Shown here: one piece after another, positions 50,633 through 58,535 of the stretch
Numbering within the stretch: position 1 is the first letter of the stretch
How the letters are laid out: each line of letters opens with the position of its first letter
Assembly: GCF_000770675.1 (NCBI RefSeq)
Contig: NZ_AVBG01000007.1
Location: forward strand, 124,001 to 188,000
DNA: 64,000 nucleotides
DNA from: Pontibacillus chungwhensis BH030062
GTDB taxonomy: Bacteria > Bacillota > Bacilli > Bacillales > BH030062
Reading direction: 5' to 3'
Translations under genes and position numbers: made by a program
The notes under the pieces: model-generated
Database searches by the model: none
What the model was told of the DNA's origin: nothing
What the model saw: only the letters and a program-made list of their open reading frames with translations

Positions 50633-50830
50633 CTAGTGTTTTATTCTAAAGAAATTTGACGATACCAACATAAGTACCCCTACAACCATTAGGGGTATCG
50701 ATAACGTCTCTAATAATTCTGGCGTACCTTCGATCCCCAATAAATCACTAAAGGCAAAACCAGCGGCAAAAACCCATAACCCTACATAAGCAAGCACTTT
50801 CCCTGCGGTGCTCTTCCCTCTTCCTAACAT
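50633..50830 (-). CDS. Small membrane protein, two helices
   Basis: 65 residues with segments VLAYVGLWVFAAGFAFSD and LSIPLMVVGVLMLVSSN. GGAGGATG before the ATG. It overlaps a possible upstream small gene. Confidence 0.6.
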   Translation of the reverse strand: MLGRGKSTAGKVLAYVGLWVFAAGFAFSDLLGIEGTPELLETLSIPLMVVGVLMLVSSNFFRIKH

Positions 50831-50939
50831 CTACATCATCCTCCTCAGTTGTTTTTATGTATAACGTGTTCTTTTTATCCATTAACAAATAAAGGAAACC
50901 AACTAAAGCATACCAAATCCACACTTGCATGGGAACCAT
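50748..50939 (-). CDS. Possible small membrane peptide overlapping the next gene
   Basis: A frame of up to 63 residues whose first 20 form one hydrophobic helix (WIWYALVGFLYLLMDKK). The last third overlaps the next gene in another frame and reads as Cys- and Arg-rich noise. No good ribosome site. It may be a broken gene or leader. Confidence 0.3.
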   Translation of the reverse strand: MVPMQVWIWYALVGFLYLLMDKKNTLYIKTTEEDDVDVRKREEHRRESACLCRVMGFCRWFCL

Positions 50940-50946
50940 AAAAAAA

Positions 50947-50976
50947 GAAGCCAGGATCCGCTAATCCTGGCTTCTC
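50947..50976 (-). terminator. Rho-independent terminator of the OsmC gene
   Basis: Perfect arms AGAAGCCAGGAT and ATCCTGGCTTCT around CCGCTA, just downstream of the osmC-like stop codon, with a T run on the minus strand. Confidence 0.8.
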
Positions 50977-50987
50977 TCTCTATTCTA

Positions 50988-51437
50988 CTATGCCGGCTGT
51001 GCTACGTTCCACGTATCAACCATGTTCACGCCAGCTGCTTTCATCATTGTATAAATCGGGCAACGAGCTTCTACTTTTTCCTGTAGTTCTTTCAGACGCT
51101 CATCTGATTCACTTGTTGTAATGTCAGCCTCGATCGTTACCGTTTCGAAGTATGGCTGAACATCCGCTTTGCCCATGAAACCGCTAGGATCGAACTCTCC
51201 TGAGATGTTGAAGGAAATGTCCTGCAGATCAAATCCGATCTCTCTTGCAACCATGCGTGCTGTCACGTTTTCACAAGCGGCCAGGGAACCAAGTACACTT
51301 TGAAGAGGGTTCGGCCCAGAATCTTGACCGCCCATGTGTTTGCCCTCATCTATCATAAATTCGTGCTTTCCTGCATTAGCTTTTACAGTAATGCCTTCTG
51401 TTTGTGCTGTTACGTTCATTGTCATTTTATTTGCCAT
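50988..51437 (-). CDS. OsmC-family peroxiredoxin-like protein
   Basis: 149 residues. The OsmC/Ohr family reduces organic hydroperoxides with two cysteines. Visible: VKANAGKHEFMIDEG near the start, GPNPLQSVLGSLAACENVTARMV (split at LGSLAACENV; first Cys about 55), and EARCPIYTMMKAAG near the end (second Cys about 124). Both Cys are at the usual places, which supports an active enzyme. The YhfA-like subgroup fits better than Ohr. Confidence 0.9.
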   Translation of the reverse strand: MANKMTMNVTAQTEGITVKANAGKHEFMIDEGKHMGGQDSGPNPLQSVLGSLAACENVTARMVAREIGFDLQDISFNISGEFDPSGFMGKADVQPYFETVTIEADITTSESDERLKELQEKVEARCPIYTMMKAAGVNMVDTWNVAQPA

Positions 51438-51684
51438 GGTAATCTCTCCTCTATATTATAAATCGATTTTAGTTGTGAATGTGTTTCTTTTTATTTATTG
51501 GAATTACATTTATATTTGCGTTTCTAATTACACCCCAAATACCCTAAGGGGTACAAAACATACTATACTAGGTATCTTTGACATTGTCAATGGTTTGGGT
51601 TTTTCCCTTGATTAAGAAGGAGTTTCAGGCTGTACAAACGAACTTTATTAAGTACTATAAATGTTATTGGAAGGAGTAACGTTC

Positions 51685-52116
51685 ATGCCTTATAGAGCAA
51701 AGACGCAAAAATTTCCATTGCTTTTACTCTTATTGTTAATAGTGAGTTCCTTATTAAGTCGGAATAGCCTTTCTATTGAATATACCGTGTTCGGCATTCT
51801 ATTATGCATTTGTATTGCCTTGGCACTTTTTATCCGCTACGAATGCAAAGTTAACCATGATCATGTAACTTATAGAGTGTTGTTCTTTTCCTGGCCTATT
51901 TATAAAAGAACCTTAACCCCAAATGAAATGAAGCAGATCAAGTTCAAACGTGTCGGCTGGAATACCAAAGGGGCTATAATCAAAACGAAAAAAGGGATCC
52001 CTGTCCGAATCACCCATTTTACTCCTGATGACGTCTATACGGATTTAGCAGACTTTGCAAGCAAACATAATCTTTCCATCTACAAGTCCAAGGATTACCT
52101 AATTCTAGAGGGATAA
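51685..52116 (+). CDS. PH-like membrane protein
   Basis: 143 residues: two close membrane helices (about 12-25 and 33-52) and a PH-like domain (ECKVNHDHVTYRVLFFSWPI, NEMKQIKFKRVGWNTKGAII, VRITHFTPDDVYTDLADFAS). ATG 51685 follows GGAAGGAG; the frame from 51661 has no site. Related in plan to the cassette-borne PH protein at 41796. Confidence 0.7.
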   Translation: MPYRAKTQKFPLLLLLLLIVSSLLSRNSLSIEYTVFGILLCICIALALFIRYECKVNHDHVTYRVLFFSWPIYKRTLTPNEMKQIKFKRVGWNTKGAIIKTKKGIPVRITHFTPDDVYTDLADFASKHNLSIYKSKDYLILEG

Positions 52117-52166
52117 CTCATATAAAAAAGGAGAAGAACCGCCAACTTGCGTTTCTCCCCCCTGAC

Positions 52167-52781
52167 TTATGTATGGGTTCTGATTGACTTTTCTGTAACG
52201 ACTTCCTCTTGATGTTTCCAATACGTCTTATACCCCTTGTTGCGCACAACCGCTTCTTTTGGTACTTGAGTATAAATCATGATCATCGCAAGAAGATCAA
52301 CACAGGCACATATGGCATTTAGAAAAGCGATATCAAACAGAAATAAGGAAGAAATCCCTGTCACTGCCATGAACACGATCGGCAGGAAAGATAGCACCAG
52401 AAAAGGTGTCATGTAAACAGCCAGAGCCCTGTTCCGACTCATCTTTTTCGTATAAAAAGCAAAAAACACCAAGTACTTCATCAGCACTCCAACATAGATA
52501 TCATCTGACTTTAATTTATCGGGAAACACCATCGCATGTAGCCATTCATGAATGGGCACGAGAACTATATAAGCCAAAAGAAGATTCCAGCCAAACCGGA
52601 ATTGATACAACTCTTCAATTCCTACTACAACAGCTAACGCATATACCAGGAAGATCGCAAACAGCCCAATCGGTAAAGCGAGCCATTGAGCAAGGGCTGC
52701 CTTTGGTTCCTTGAGCATTGTCCACCCTTGCTCTTCCGGACGGAACTGCTCTAACACAGGAAGCTTTGTAGAAACCTTCAC
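52167..52781 (-). CDS. DUF3267 membrane metalloprotease-like protein
   Basis: 204 residues with four to five membrane helices and the zinc motif HEWLHA (HExxH, about residues 78-83). DUF3267 proteins are predicted membrane proteases or chaperones of unknown substrate. A GTG start at 52781 overlaps the stop of the preceding gene by four bases (GTGA), so the two are co-translated. Confidence 0.82.
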   Translation of the reverse strand: MKVSTKLPVLEQFRPEEQGWTMLKEPKAALAQWLALPIGLFAIFLVYALAVVVGIEELYQFRFGWNLLLAYIVLVPIHEWLHAMVFPDKLKSDDIYVGVLMKYLVFFAFYTKKMSRNRALAVYMTPFLVLSFLPIVFMAVTGISSLFLFDIAFLNAICACVDLLAMIMIYTQVPKEAVVRNKGYKTYWKHQEEVVTEKSIRTHT

Positions 52782-53077
52782 TCTCTCACCTCATCATCAC
52801 TTGTATAATTCCCTTCATTGAACCCCCACATGGTATAACCGAATAGCAGACCACCTAACAGAAATGATCCAATCGCAATGGCAAGCTCAAGTACCCAGCC
52901 CCCAGTGAAGTAACCCCTAAACGCCAGCTTATGATCCATCACTTCACCAACCAAGAAGAAGAGTACCCCTGTGGATAATCCCCAGCCAAGCACACCGTAA
53001 TATAAAATGTAATGCTTTTTCCCTTTCTCACGAATCTTGCTCCATTTTTGGTTCTCATTCTTGTGACGTTCGTTCAT
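52778..53077 (-). CDS. Two-helix membrane protein coupled to DUF3267 gene
   Basis: 99 residues: polar basic start (MNERHKNENQKWSKIREKGK), two membrane helices (about 24-42 and 58-84), and acidic end. ATG 53077 follows AAGGAGAGG. No known family; the four-base overlap makes it a likely partner of the DUF3267 protein. Confidence 0.65.
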   Translation of the reverse strand: MNERHKNENQKWSKIREKGKKHYILYYGVLGWGLSTGVLFFLVGEVMDHKLAFRGYFTGGWVLELAIAIGSFLLGGLLFGYTMWGFNEGNYTSDDEVRE

Positions 53078-53205
53078 CAAATCCTCTCCTTTTGAACCAC
53101 CACACATTTTATCATATTTCTTCCAGTATTCTTGTAAAAAATTAATATGGTTCACTTGTTGAATATGGTAGTCTTGTACCAAATGTATCGATTGGCGGGA
53201 TTAGA

Positions 53206-54117
53206 ATGAAACACCGTTCAGCTTTGGTGTCTATTGGTGTAGGGGCTGCTTTGTGGGGGATCATCGGGGTATTTGTTACATACTTATACGACTTGGGCTT
53301 CAGTCCTGTTCAGGTCGTGGCTTTACGTGTGTTTATGGCTACGGTGTTCATGAGTGTGTATGTCGCTTGGAAAGATCGCCGTCTATTCCGGATCAAGCCT
53401 TCAGATAGCCGTTATTTTGTTGGAACGGGCATTATCAGCATCGTGTTCTTCAACTGGTGCCTCTTTAGCGCCATGGAAGAAACGTCTATATCAATCGCTT
53501 TTGTTCTATTGTACACGGCTCCTGCTTTCGTCACTATCTTATCGAAGTTCTTATTCCAGGAACCTCTCACGACGCGTAAGATCAGTGCCTTATTCACAAC
53601 CCTTATAGGTTGTACGTTAGTAATTGGGTTGTTACCAAATATGAGCGGAACGATTTCCTTGTATGGACTCTTGCTCGGTCTTGGTTCAGGCTTATTCTAT
53701 GCCCTTTATAGCATCTTTGGAAAATACGCCCTTCAGAAACACAACTCACTGACCGTTACCGTGTATACATTTCTATTCGCAGCACTTGCTGTGGTCCCGT
53801 TTAGCGGTTTAGTGGAAATGCTACCGGTTCTCCTCGATTGGAAAGTATGGGGATTCATCGCAGGCCTCGGCTTCTTATGTACGATGCTTCCGTTTATCTT
53901 GTACACCAAAGGTCTAGAACGCGTAGAATCAAGTCGCGCTTCCATCATTGCCACGATCGAGCCAGTGGTGGCTTCTCTTACAGGATTCCTGTTGTTTAAT
54001 GAGACGTTAACGCTGTGGCAGTATATAGGGATTGCCTTTGTTATTGGTTCGGTTATTATGGTTCAGGAAACGAGAAAGGAAACTAGTGTTCAAGGTTTAG
54101 AGGAAGCGAAGGTTTAA
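53206..54117 (+). CDS. EamA-family (DMT) transporter
   Basis: 303 residues with ten hydrophobic helices in two EamA repeats; the repeats are visible as GAALWGIIGVFVTYLYDLGF (first) and LLLGLGSGLFYALYSIFGKY (second), each ending in ALRVFMATVFM or FVIGSVIMVQE. Such proteins export metabolites or amino acids. The ending ESSRASIIATIEPVVASLTG is a strong family mark. No regulator is adjacent. Confidence 0.88.
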   Translation: MKHRSALVSIGVGAALWGIIGVFVTYLYDLGFSPVQVVALRVFMATVFMSVYVAWKDRRLFRIKPSDSRYFVGTGIISIVFFNWCLFSAMEETSISIAFVLLYTAPAFVTILSKFLFQEPLTTRKISALFTTLIGCTLVIGLLPNMSGTISLYGLLLGLGSGLFYALYSIFGKYALQKHNSLTVTVYTFLFAALAVVPFSGLVEMLPVLLDWKVWGFIAGLGFLCTMLPFILYTKGLERVESSRASIIATIEPVVASLTGFLLFNETLTLWQYIGIAFVIGSVIMVQETRKETSVQGLEEAKV

Positions 54118-54223
54118 GTGAGGCAGGAAGCTGAGATCACAACGCAGTATGTTTCCAGTTTGTGAAAAGGTGTACTTAAACTAAAGGGGCAGGTTTGTTA
54201 AATACCATTTAGAGGTGAAGAAA

Positions 54224-54391
54224 ATGAATGAATTGCTTATAGTCTCGATTTTTGTGTTTATTTTGTTGACTATTAAACAACTGAGAGTTCTAAAAAACAA
54301 AGAAGTTCCACGAAGCAACCGAAGAATTGCTTCGTCATTGTATATCTTTTCGATAATAGCCCTAGTAGGTGTAAACATTTATTTTTCATGA
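54224..54391 (+). CDS. Cassette-type small membrane protein on plus strand, unit 1
   Basis: 55 residues, two hydrophobic segments (LLIVSIFVFILLTI and LYIFSIIALVGVNIYF) with a basic loop KNKEVPRSNRRI. Ribosome site GAGGTG before the ATG. It is followed 12 bases later by a junction repeat like those of the 39-45 kb array. Confidence 0.55.
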   Translation: MNELLIVSIFVFILLTIKQLRVLKNKEVPRSNRRIASSLYIFSIIALVGVNIYFS

Positions 54392-54402
54392 ATCTCTTAT
54401 TA

Positions 54403-54456
54403 AAGTAAAGGGTGCGATAGTTGCACAAGAACAGTCGGTTCTTTCGTTAACGAGGG
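54403..54456 (+). repeat. Cassette-junction repeat, plus-strand copy 1
   Basis: AAAGTAAAGGGTGCGATAGT TGCACAAGAACAGTCGGTTC TTTCGTTAACG. It has the same order as the minus-strand copies: AAAGGGTGCGAT, then CAAGAACA and TCG, but the arms are imperfect. Confidence 0.65.
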
Positions 54457-54479
54457 ATGTATCGAGAAGGTGGTAATAA

Positions 54480-54686
54480 ATGAGTAAAAATAAAAAGATC
54501 GAAAATAATCTTACTGCCCTTATATTTTTGAGTATTGCATTCACGATGCTAGGAATAGGTGGGGTTATTAGCTTAATAAATCTCGAAAGCACGTTTGATA
54601 TAATAATAGGAATAGCACAGACTTTCGGATTAGTTGTAGGGGGTATAGGTTTTTACAATATTTCACTTGCGAAAAGTAGAAAGTGA
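54480..54686 (+). CDS. Cassette-type small membrane protein, unit 2
   Basis: 68 residues with two hydrophobic segments (LTALIFLSIAFTMLGIGGV and IIIGIAQTFGLVVGGIGFY). AAGGTGG lies nine bases before the ATG. Bounded by junction repeats on both sides. Unknown function. Confidence 0.6.
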   Translation: MSKNKKIENNLTALIFLSIAFTMLGIGGVISLINLESTFDIIIGIAQTFGLVVGGIGFYNISLAKSRK

Positions 54687-54696
54687 TAAATAGTTA

Positions 54697-54760
54697 AATT
54701 AAACCAAGGGTGCAATAGTGGAACAAGTAATTGTCGATACAACAGCTACTATTGCATTAA
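54697..54760 (+). repeat. Cassette-junction repeat, plus-strand copy 2
   Basis: AAACCAAGGGTGCAATAGTG GAACAAGTAATTGTCGATAC, then AACAGCTACTATTGCATTAAT. Arms TGCAATAGT and ACTATTGCA are perfect, with a shorter inner pair. Confidence 0.7.
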
Positions 54761-54806
54761 TGAAGCAGGTTTAATAAATAACACAAAGTCAAAAGGAGGT
54801 TTAAGA

Positions 54807-54920
54807 ATGGGAGCTATAATCGCAATATTGTCTACATTAGCAACCGCAGGGGTTTTGTATTATATGGGTAAGTCAGGTTTTAAATGGGGCGAACAAAAGG
54901 ATGAAAATGCAGACAAGTAA
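54807..54920 (+). CDS. Cassette-type 37-residue membrane peptide, unit 3
   Basis: 37 residues: one membrane helix (MGAIIAILSTLATAGVLYYM) and a charged tail (KWGEQKDENADK). A strong AAAGGAGG precedes the ATG. It is convergent with the NadD-like gene. Unknown function. Confidence 0.55.
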   Translation: MGAIIAILSTLATAGVLYYMGKSGFKWGEQKDENADK

Positions 54921-54938
54921 TTGATGGCTTGGCAAAAA

Positions 54939-55550
54939 TTACTTATACAATTCCTTCTCCAATGCATATTGTAATGCCAGTTCAGGAACTAAGTATTTCA
55001 CACTCAACCCATCTTCAATGCGAGATCGAATTAACGTAGAACTTGTTTCTACATTCACACCTTTACTCAGACAATCGAATCGGTGTTCATGCTTCGTCAA
55101 AAATGAATTCCTCGCTATAATTTGAGGCATATCATACCCTTCTCGTCCCATGACGATGAATTTATTGTTCTCGATTAGTTCATGCCCCTTATGCCATTTT
55201 GTAACGTTGGCTAGATTATCAGCGCCCATCACAAAGAACAACTCATCGTTAGCGTATTCTTTTTTTAACTTTTCCATCGTGTTATACGTATACGTCTCCC
55301 AGCCATGGGCCCTAAGCTCAATGTCGTTGACATGAAAATGAGGATTGTCTTCAATCGCTAATTGAATCATGCTCAATCGATCCTCATTCGGCGATAGGTC
55401 CCGCTCCTTATCAGCCCTTATATCCGAAGACGGGATGAGAATAATTCCATCTAACCCTCTCCTGTCTCTTACCATTTCCATTGTTACAAGATGACCGATT
55501 GTAATGGGGTCAAATGCCGAACCAAACACTCCATAACGTTTTCTCTCCAT
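54939..55550 (-). CDS. NadD-like nicotinate-nucleotide adenylyltransferase
   Basis: 203 residues. NadD-type enzymes join ATP to nicotinate mononucleotide in NAD synthesis. Evidence: YGVFGSAFDPITIGHL (GxFDPxxxGH), IILIPSSDI, FFVMGADNLANVTKWH and TSSTLIRSRI (the ISSTxIR motif). The family housekeeping NadD usually sits in another cluster, so this may be a second copy used for salvage or an altered substrate. GGGAGG before the ATG; single gene. Confidence 0.82.
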   Translation of the reverse strand: MERKRYGVFGSAFDPITIGHLVTMEMVRDRRGLDGIILIPSSDIRADKERDLSPNEDRLSMIQLAIEDNPHFHVNDIELRAHGWETYTYNTMEKLKKEYANDELFFVMGADNLANVTKWHKGHELIENNKFIVMGREGYDMPQIIARNSFLTKHEHRFDCLSKGVNVETSSTLIRSRIEDGLSVKYLVPELALQYALEKELYK

Positions 55551-55782
55551 GTTGATCTTCCTCCCTTATTTATAAACTTCTCAACTTTCCGAGGTCTTTT
55601 CCTTCTATAATTATGTAATCACCTTCCGAGCCATTATTCATGATCTTTACAATACGGTGAACTTTCTTCAGACTCAAAGAAGGCTTGATCCCCATCCCTA
55701 TATACGATGAGTATTCCGGAATCCATTTATCCCTATAAATAGTCTCTCACAAAACTGTATTCCTTGCCTCCCTCAGAGCTTT

Positions 55783-55953
55783 TTATTTCTCTTCAAACTC
55801 CACCGCACACACCTGCATCGGGTTAATGATGATATCCTCCTCAATTTCAACAAGTCCGCTATCCTCCAACAAGTCTAGAAACTCATCCCTGTCCTGGCAC
55901 TCGATTACATACGCCTTACCGTTTGTTAAGAAAACCTTCGCATACGTCGTCAT
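55783..55953 (-). CDS. Small unknown protein
   Basis: 56 residues starting at ATG 55953: TTYAKVFLTNGKAYVIECQD, then an acidic part and the end MQVCAVEFEEK. The layout resembles small Bacillus proteins with an SH3-like barrel that are encoded singly. AAGGAGTGGGG lies upstream. Confidence 0.6.
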   Translation of the reverse strand: MTTYAKVFLTNGKAYVIECQDRDEFLDLLEDSGLVEIEEDIIINPMQVCAVEFEEK

Positions 55954-56209
55954 CTTAGACCCCACTCCTTTATTGGAACCTATGTAGCGAGACAATGGAT
56001 TATGTACAAGCCCTTGATTGGAATCTCCTCTATTCGCTTCTTTTCTTTTTTCGTTTCAAAGGCAATACTTACTTTTCAAAAGTTTGTTTATAAAACAATC
56101 ATTTTGATGTCTATTTCCCCCTTCAAATCCAAATTTTAACCCCCTTTAGGAAGGTTGAACACTCTTAAAGAATGGTATATTATCAATAAAAAAGAGGAGG
56201 TGAACAAAA

Positions 56210-56770
56210 ATGGATCAAGAAACATTGCTTCTGAAATTATCCGAACAAATCGAATCCCTTTCAGACCAAATGGATAGTGGCTTCAAACGTGTAGATGAGC
56301 GGTTTGAAAGTATAGATAGACGCTTTGAAAGTATAGATAGTCGCTTTGAAAATGTAGATAATCAGTTCGTGAGTATAGACAACCGTTTTGAACGCATGGA
56401 TCAACGTTTTGATCATATGGATAGCCGCTTGGATGGTATGGATCAACGCTTTGATGATATGGACAGACAATTTGGAGATATGGAGCAGCGCTTTGATGAT
56501 ATGGACAGACAATTTGGAGATATGGAGCAGCGTTTTAGGGATGTGGATCAGCGTTTCGGCGAAATGGACACTCGTTTTGATAACCTAATCTCCTATATGG
56601 ACAAACGATTTGACCGTATTGAATATGCTCAGCAGCATGATATTAAAGCTATGTTGGACATTATTGATCAAAAAGTAAGCCGCACCCTAGTGGATATTGA
56701 TTTTTTAAGTGAAAAGACAGGCGTGCATGATGTAAAGTTAAATAATTTGGCCAAGCGTCTTGATGAATAA
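56210..56770 (+). CDS. Coiled-coil protein made of fourteen heptad repeats
   Basis: 186 residues. Residues 23-120 are a run of about fourteen seven-residue units of the form RFDDMDR, RFESIDS, QFGDMEQ, with Phe at the same position in each. The flanks are also helical (SLSDQMDSGFK before; IDQKVSRTLVDIDFLSEKTG after). Two neighbouring 42-base DNA segments (56448-56489 and 56490-56531) are nearly identical, so the array changes length by DNA duplication. Likely a long parallel coiled coil; similar proteins are linked to the cell surface or to phage tail parts, but no such marker is seen. GAGGAGGTG precedes the ATG. Confidence 0.75.
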   Translation: MDQETLLLKLSEQIESLSDQMDSGFKRVDERFESIDRRFESIDSRFENVDNQFVSIDNRFERMDQRFDHMDSRLDGMDQRFDDMDRQFGDMEQRFDDMDRQFGDMEQRFRDVDQRFGEMDTRFDNLISYMDKRFDRIEYAQQHDIKAMLDIIDQKVSRTLVDIDFLSEKTGVHDVKLNNLAKRLDE

Positions 56771-56805
56771 GAACACCCTCTCCTATTATCCCACCTCCAA
56801 TAAAA

Positions 56806-56832
56806 AAGCACCTGGCCCAAGACCAGATGCTT
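56806..56832. terminator. Terminator hairpin
   Basis: Arms AAGCACCTGG and CCAGATGCTT with one mismatch around CCCAAGA, between convergent genes, with A and T runs. Confidence 0.65.
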
Positions 56833-56844
56833 CCTTCATCTATA

Positions 56845-57141
56845 TTAACGTTCAATTTTTTCCCCTGCATACGACTCAATCGCAAGTGGAGCTGTTAAGA
56901 ACTGTGGCGCTTTCTCAACGAAAGCTGTGAAGTGGCTGCTCTTACCGTGCGCTTCTACAGATTCTTGATCCTGCCATACTTCTACCATTGTATACGCGTT
57001 CTCCTCTTCGGTGCTTTTCATTAAGTCATACGAAATGTTGCCCTCTTCTTTTCTTGAATCCGCAATAAGTGAACGGATTTCTTCTAAGAAAGCTTGTTCT
57101 TTCTCAGGGTTTACTTGAAAATGTGCGTGAGTAATGATCAT
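56845..57141 (-). CDS. Antibiotic-biosynthesis-monooxygenase-like (quinol) monooxygenase
   Basis: 98 residues, one ferredoxin-like ABM domain: MIITHAHFQVNPEKEQAFLE, EEGNISYDLMKSTEEENAYT, MVEVWQDQESVEAHGKSSHF. The ISYDL and EVWQ..ESVEAH patterns are those of YgiN/YdhR-like quinol monooxygenases. ATG 57141 is chosen because AGAGGGA lies upstream. It ends the operon with the nitroreductase and MarR genes and should act on quinones. Confidence 0.82.
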   Translation of the reverse strand: MIITHAHFQVNPEKEQAFLEEIRSLIADSRKEEGNISYDLMKSTEEENAYTMVEVWQDQESVEAHGKSSHFTAFVEKAPQFLTAPLAIESYAGEKIER

Positions 57142-57169
57142 GAATAAGTCCCTCTTTCTAAAGTTTAGT

Positions 57170-57805
57170 TTATTTCCAGTCTGCGATTGTATCAATCGGA
57201 AGACGTACAGACTCGTACCCATCTTCTGCTGCTTTACCGATAGAGATCAGCATCACTGGGTAGTAACGGTCTTTATCTAATCCGTAAGCTTCCGCGATTT
57301 GGTCTTTCTCATAGCCACCAATTGGGTTCGTGTCATAGCCATGAGCACGAGCTGCTAGCATAAACTGCATCGATACAAGACCACCGTCGATTAGGTTCAT
57401 CTCTCGGTACGCATCTTCTGAAAGTTGTTCAACTAGCCCTTGAATGGCAGGAACTTGACGATCGCGTACTTCTTGTGGCATTTTCCCTTGTTCTACGGCA
57501 CTATCGAATATTGTCTCAAGGTATTCTGTGCTGTTCATATCTACAAACACAGCGACTACGGCTGCAGATGTTTCGACTTGATTTTGATTGAACATGGCTA
57601 GAGGCTTAAGGGTTTCTTTCCCTTCTTCGCTGTCGATCACAACAAAGCGCCAAGGCTGTAAGTTAACAGAAGAAGGAGCCATTGTTGCTTCTCTTAGAAT
57701 TTCAGTCATCTCTTCTTTACTGATTTTCACGGATGGGTCGTAGTTCCGAATAGAACGGCGACCTGAGATAATTTGGTTGAAATCGTTGATGGTTGCTTTC
57801 GTCAT
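57170..57805 (-). CDS. Nitroreductase-family NAD(P)H oxidoreductase (YodC/MhqN-like)
   Basis: 211 residues. Flavin-binding nitroreductase fold: ISGRRSIRNYDPSVKISKEE, MAPSSVNLQPWRFVVIDSEE, FMLAARAHGYDTNPIGGYE, YPVMLISIGKAAEDGYESVR. FMN-dependent reduction of quinones or nitro compounds. The MarR-type gene is 13 bases upstream, and the ABM gene follows. Together they resemble the quinone-stress genes of B. subtilis (mhq group), though gene order differs. Confidence 0.88.
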   Translation of the reverse strand: MTKATINDFNQIISGRRSIRNYDPSVKISKEEMTEILREATMAPSSVNLQPWRFVVIDSEEGKETLKPLAMFNQNQVETSAAVVAVFVDMNSTEYLETIFDSAVEQGKMPQEVRDRQVPAIQGLVEQLSEDAYREMNLIDGGLVSMQFMLAARAHGYDTNPIGGYEKDQIAEAYGLDKDRYYPVMLISIGKAAEDGYESVRLPIDTIADWK

Positions 57806-57818
57806 GGTGTATTCTCCT

Positions 57819-58271
57819 CTACTCTATAGGTTGTTCGTCTTCAATATCCTTCACGTTGCTCTCCACTCTTGATAATAAATCTGATAAGACAGCACGCTCT
57901 TGGTCTGTAATTCCTTTGAAGACTTGTGTTATAAAGTTTTCTTTTTCTTTGCAATAACGCTCGATCTTACTTCGCCCAGCTTCTGTGAGCTTGACGAATG
58001 TGACCCGGTTATCTTCAGGGTTTTTGCGACGAGAGACGACCCCTTTCTCATCCAACTGCTTTAGGTGTCTCGTCACGGCAGCACTGTCAATGTTTACCTG
58101 ACGACGAAGCTCAGTCTGATTAATTTCATCCACTTCCATTAATTTATGAAGCAACTCTAGTCGTGACTGGCTTATTCCTGTGCAGCGTTCAAATTTCGGG
58201 CTCATCTGTCTATAGATCTCATTTAATTGAAGAATGAGCTTCTCTTGTTCCTGATATGAATTCGTCAACAA
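57819..58271 (-). CDS. MarR-family regulator, MhqR-like
   Basis: 150 residues with winged helix: FERCTGISQSRLELLHKLME, INQTELRRQVNIDSAAVTRH, LKQLDEKGVVSRRKNPEDNR. DNA-binding helix and wing are typical of MarR. Start TTG 58271 or the adjacent TTG 58268 after GAGGAGGGGG. Four TTGA-N4-TCAA boxes lie upstream, so it probably represses its own operon and perhaps the divergent gene. Confidence 0.9.
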   Translation of the reverse strand: MLTNSYQEQEKLILQLNEIYRQMSPKFERCTGISQSRLELLHKLMEVDEINQTELRRQVNIDSAAVTRHLKQLDEKGVVSRRKNPEDNRVTFVKLTEAGRSKIERYCKEKENFITQVFKGITDQERAVLSDLLSRVESNVKDIEDEQPIE

Positions 58272-58293
58272 ATCCCCCTCCTCACCTAATTAA

Positions 58294-58320
58294 TTGATGC
58301 ATCAATAATTGACCCGTCAA
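58294..58320. promoter_or_regulatory. MarR operator pair 1
   Basis: TTGATGCATCAA (perfect 12-base palindrome, 58294-58305) and TTGACCCGTCAA (58309-58320), centres 15 bases apart, 23 bases before the MarR start. Confidence 0.75.
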
Positions 58321-58370
58321 CTAATTTAGTATAGATCTTTATATTTTGTCAACTAGAGCGCATCTATTCA

Positions 58371-58397
58371 TTGACCCATCAATCATTGAGGCATCAA
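58371..58397. promoter_or_regulatory. MarR operator pair 2
   Basis: TTGACCCATCAA (58371-58382) and TTGAGGCATCAA (58386-58397), again 15 bases centre to centre, in the gap toward the divergent gene at 58536. Confidence 0.75.
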
Positions 58398-58535
58398 TTA
58401 CTATAAAACACATGATAGTTAACAGTCAACAAAAGTACATTTTCCTTATTCCCTCTCAGCCATCTCTACATTCACGCGGGATTCAAATGTATGCTACAAT
58501 TGTTGAATCAGATAGGTTACAGAAAGGATTTTTTG

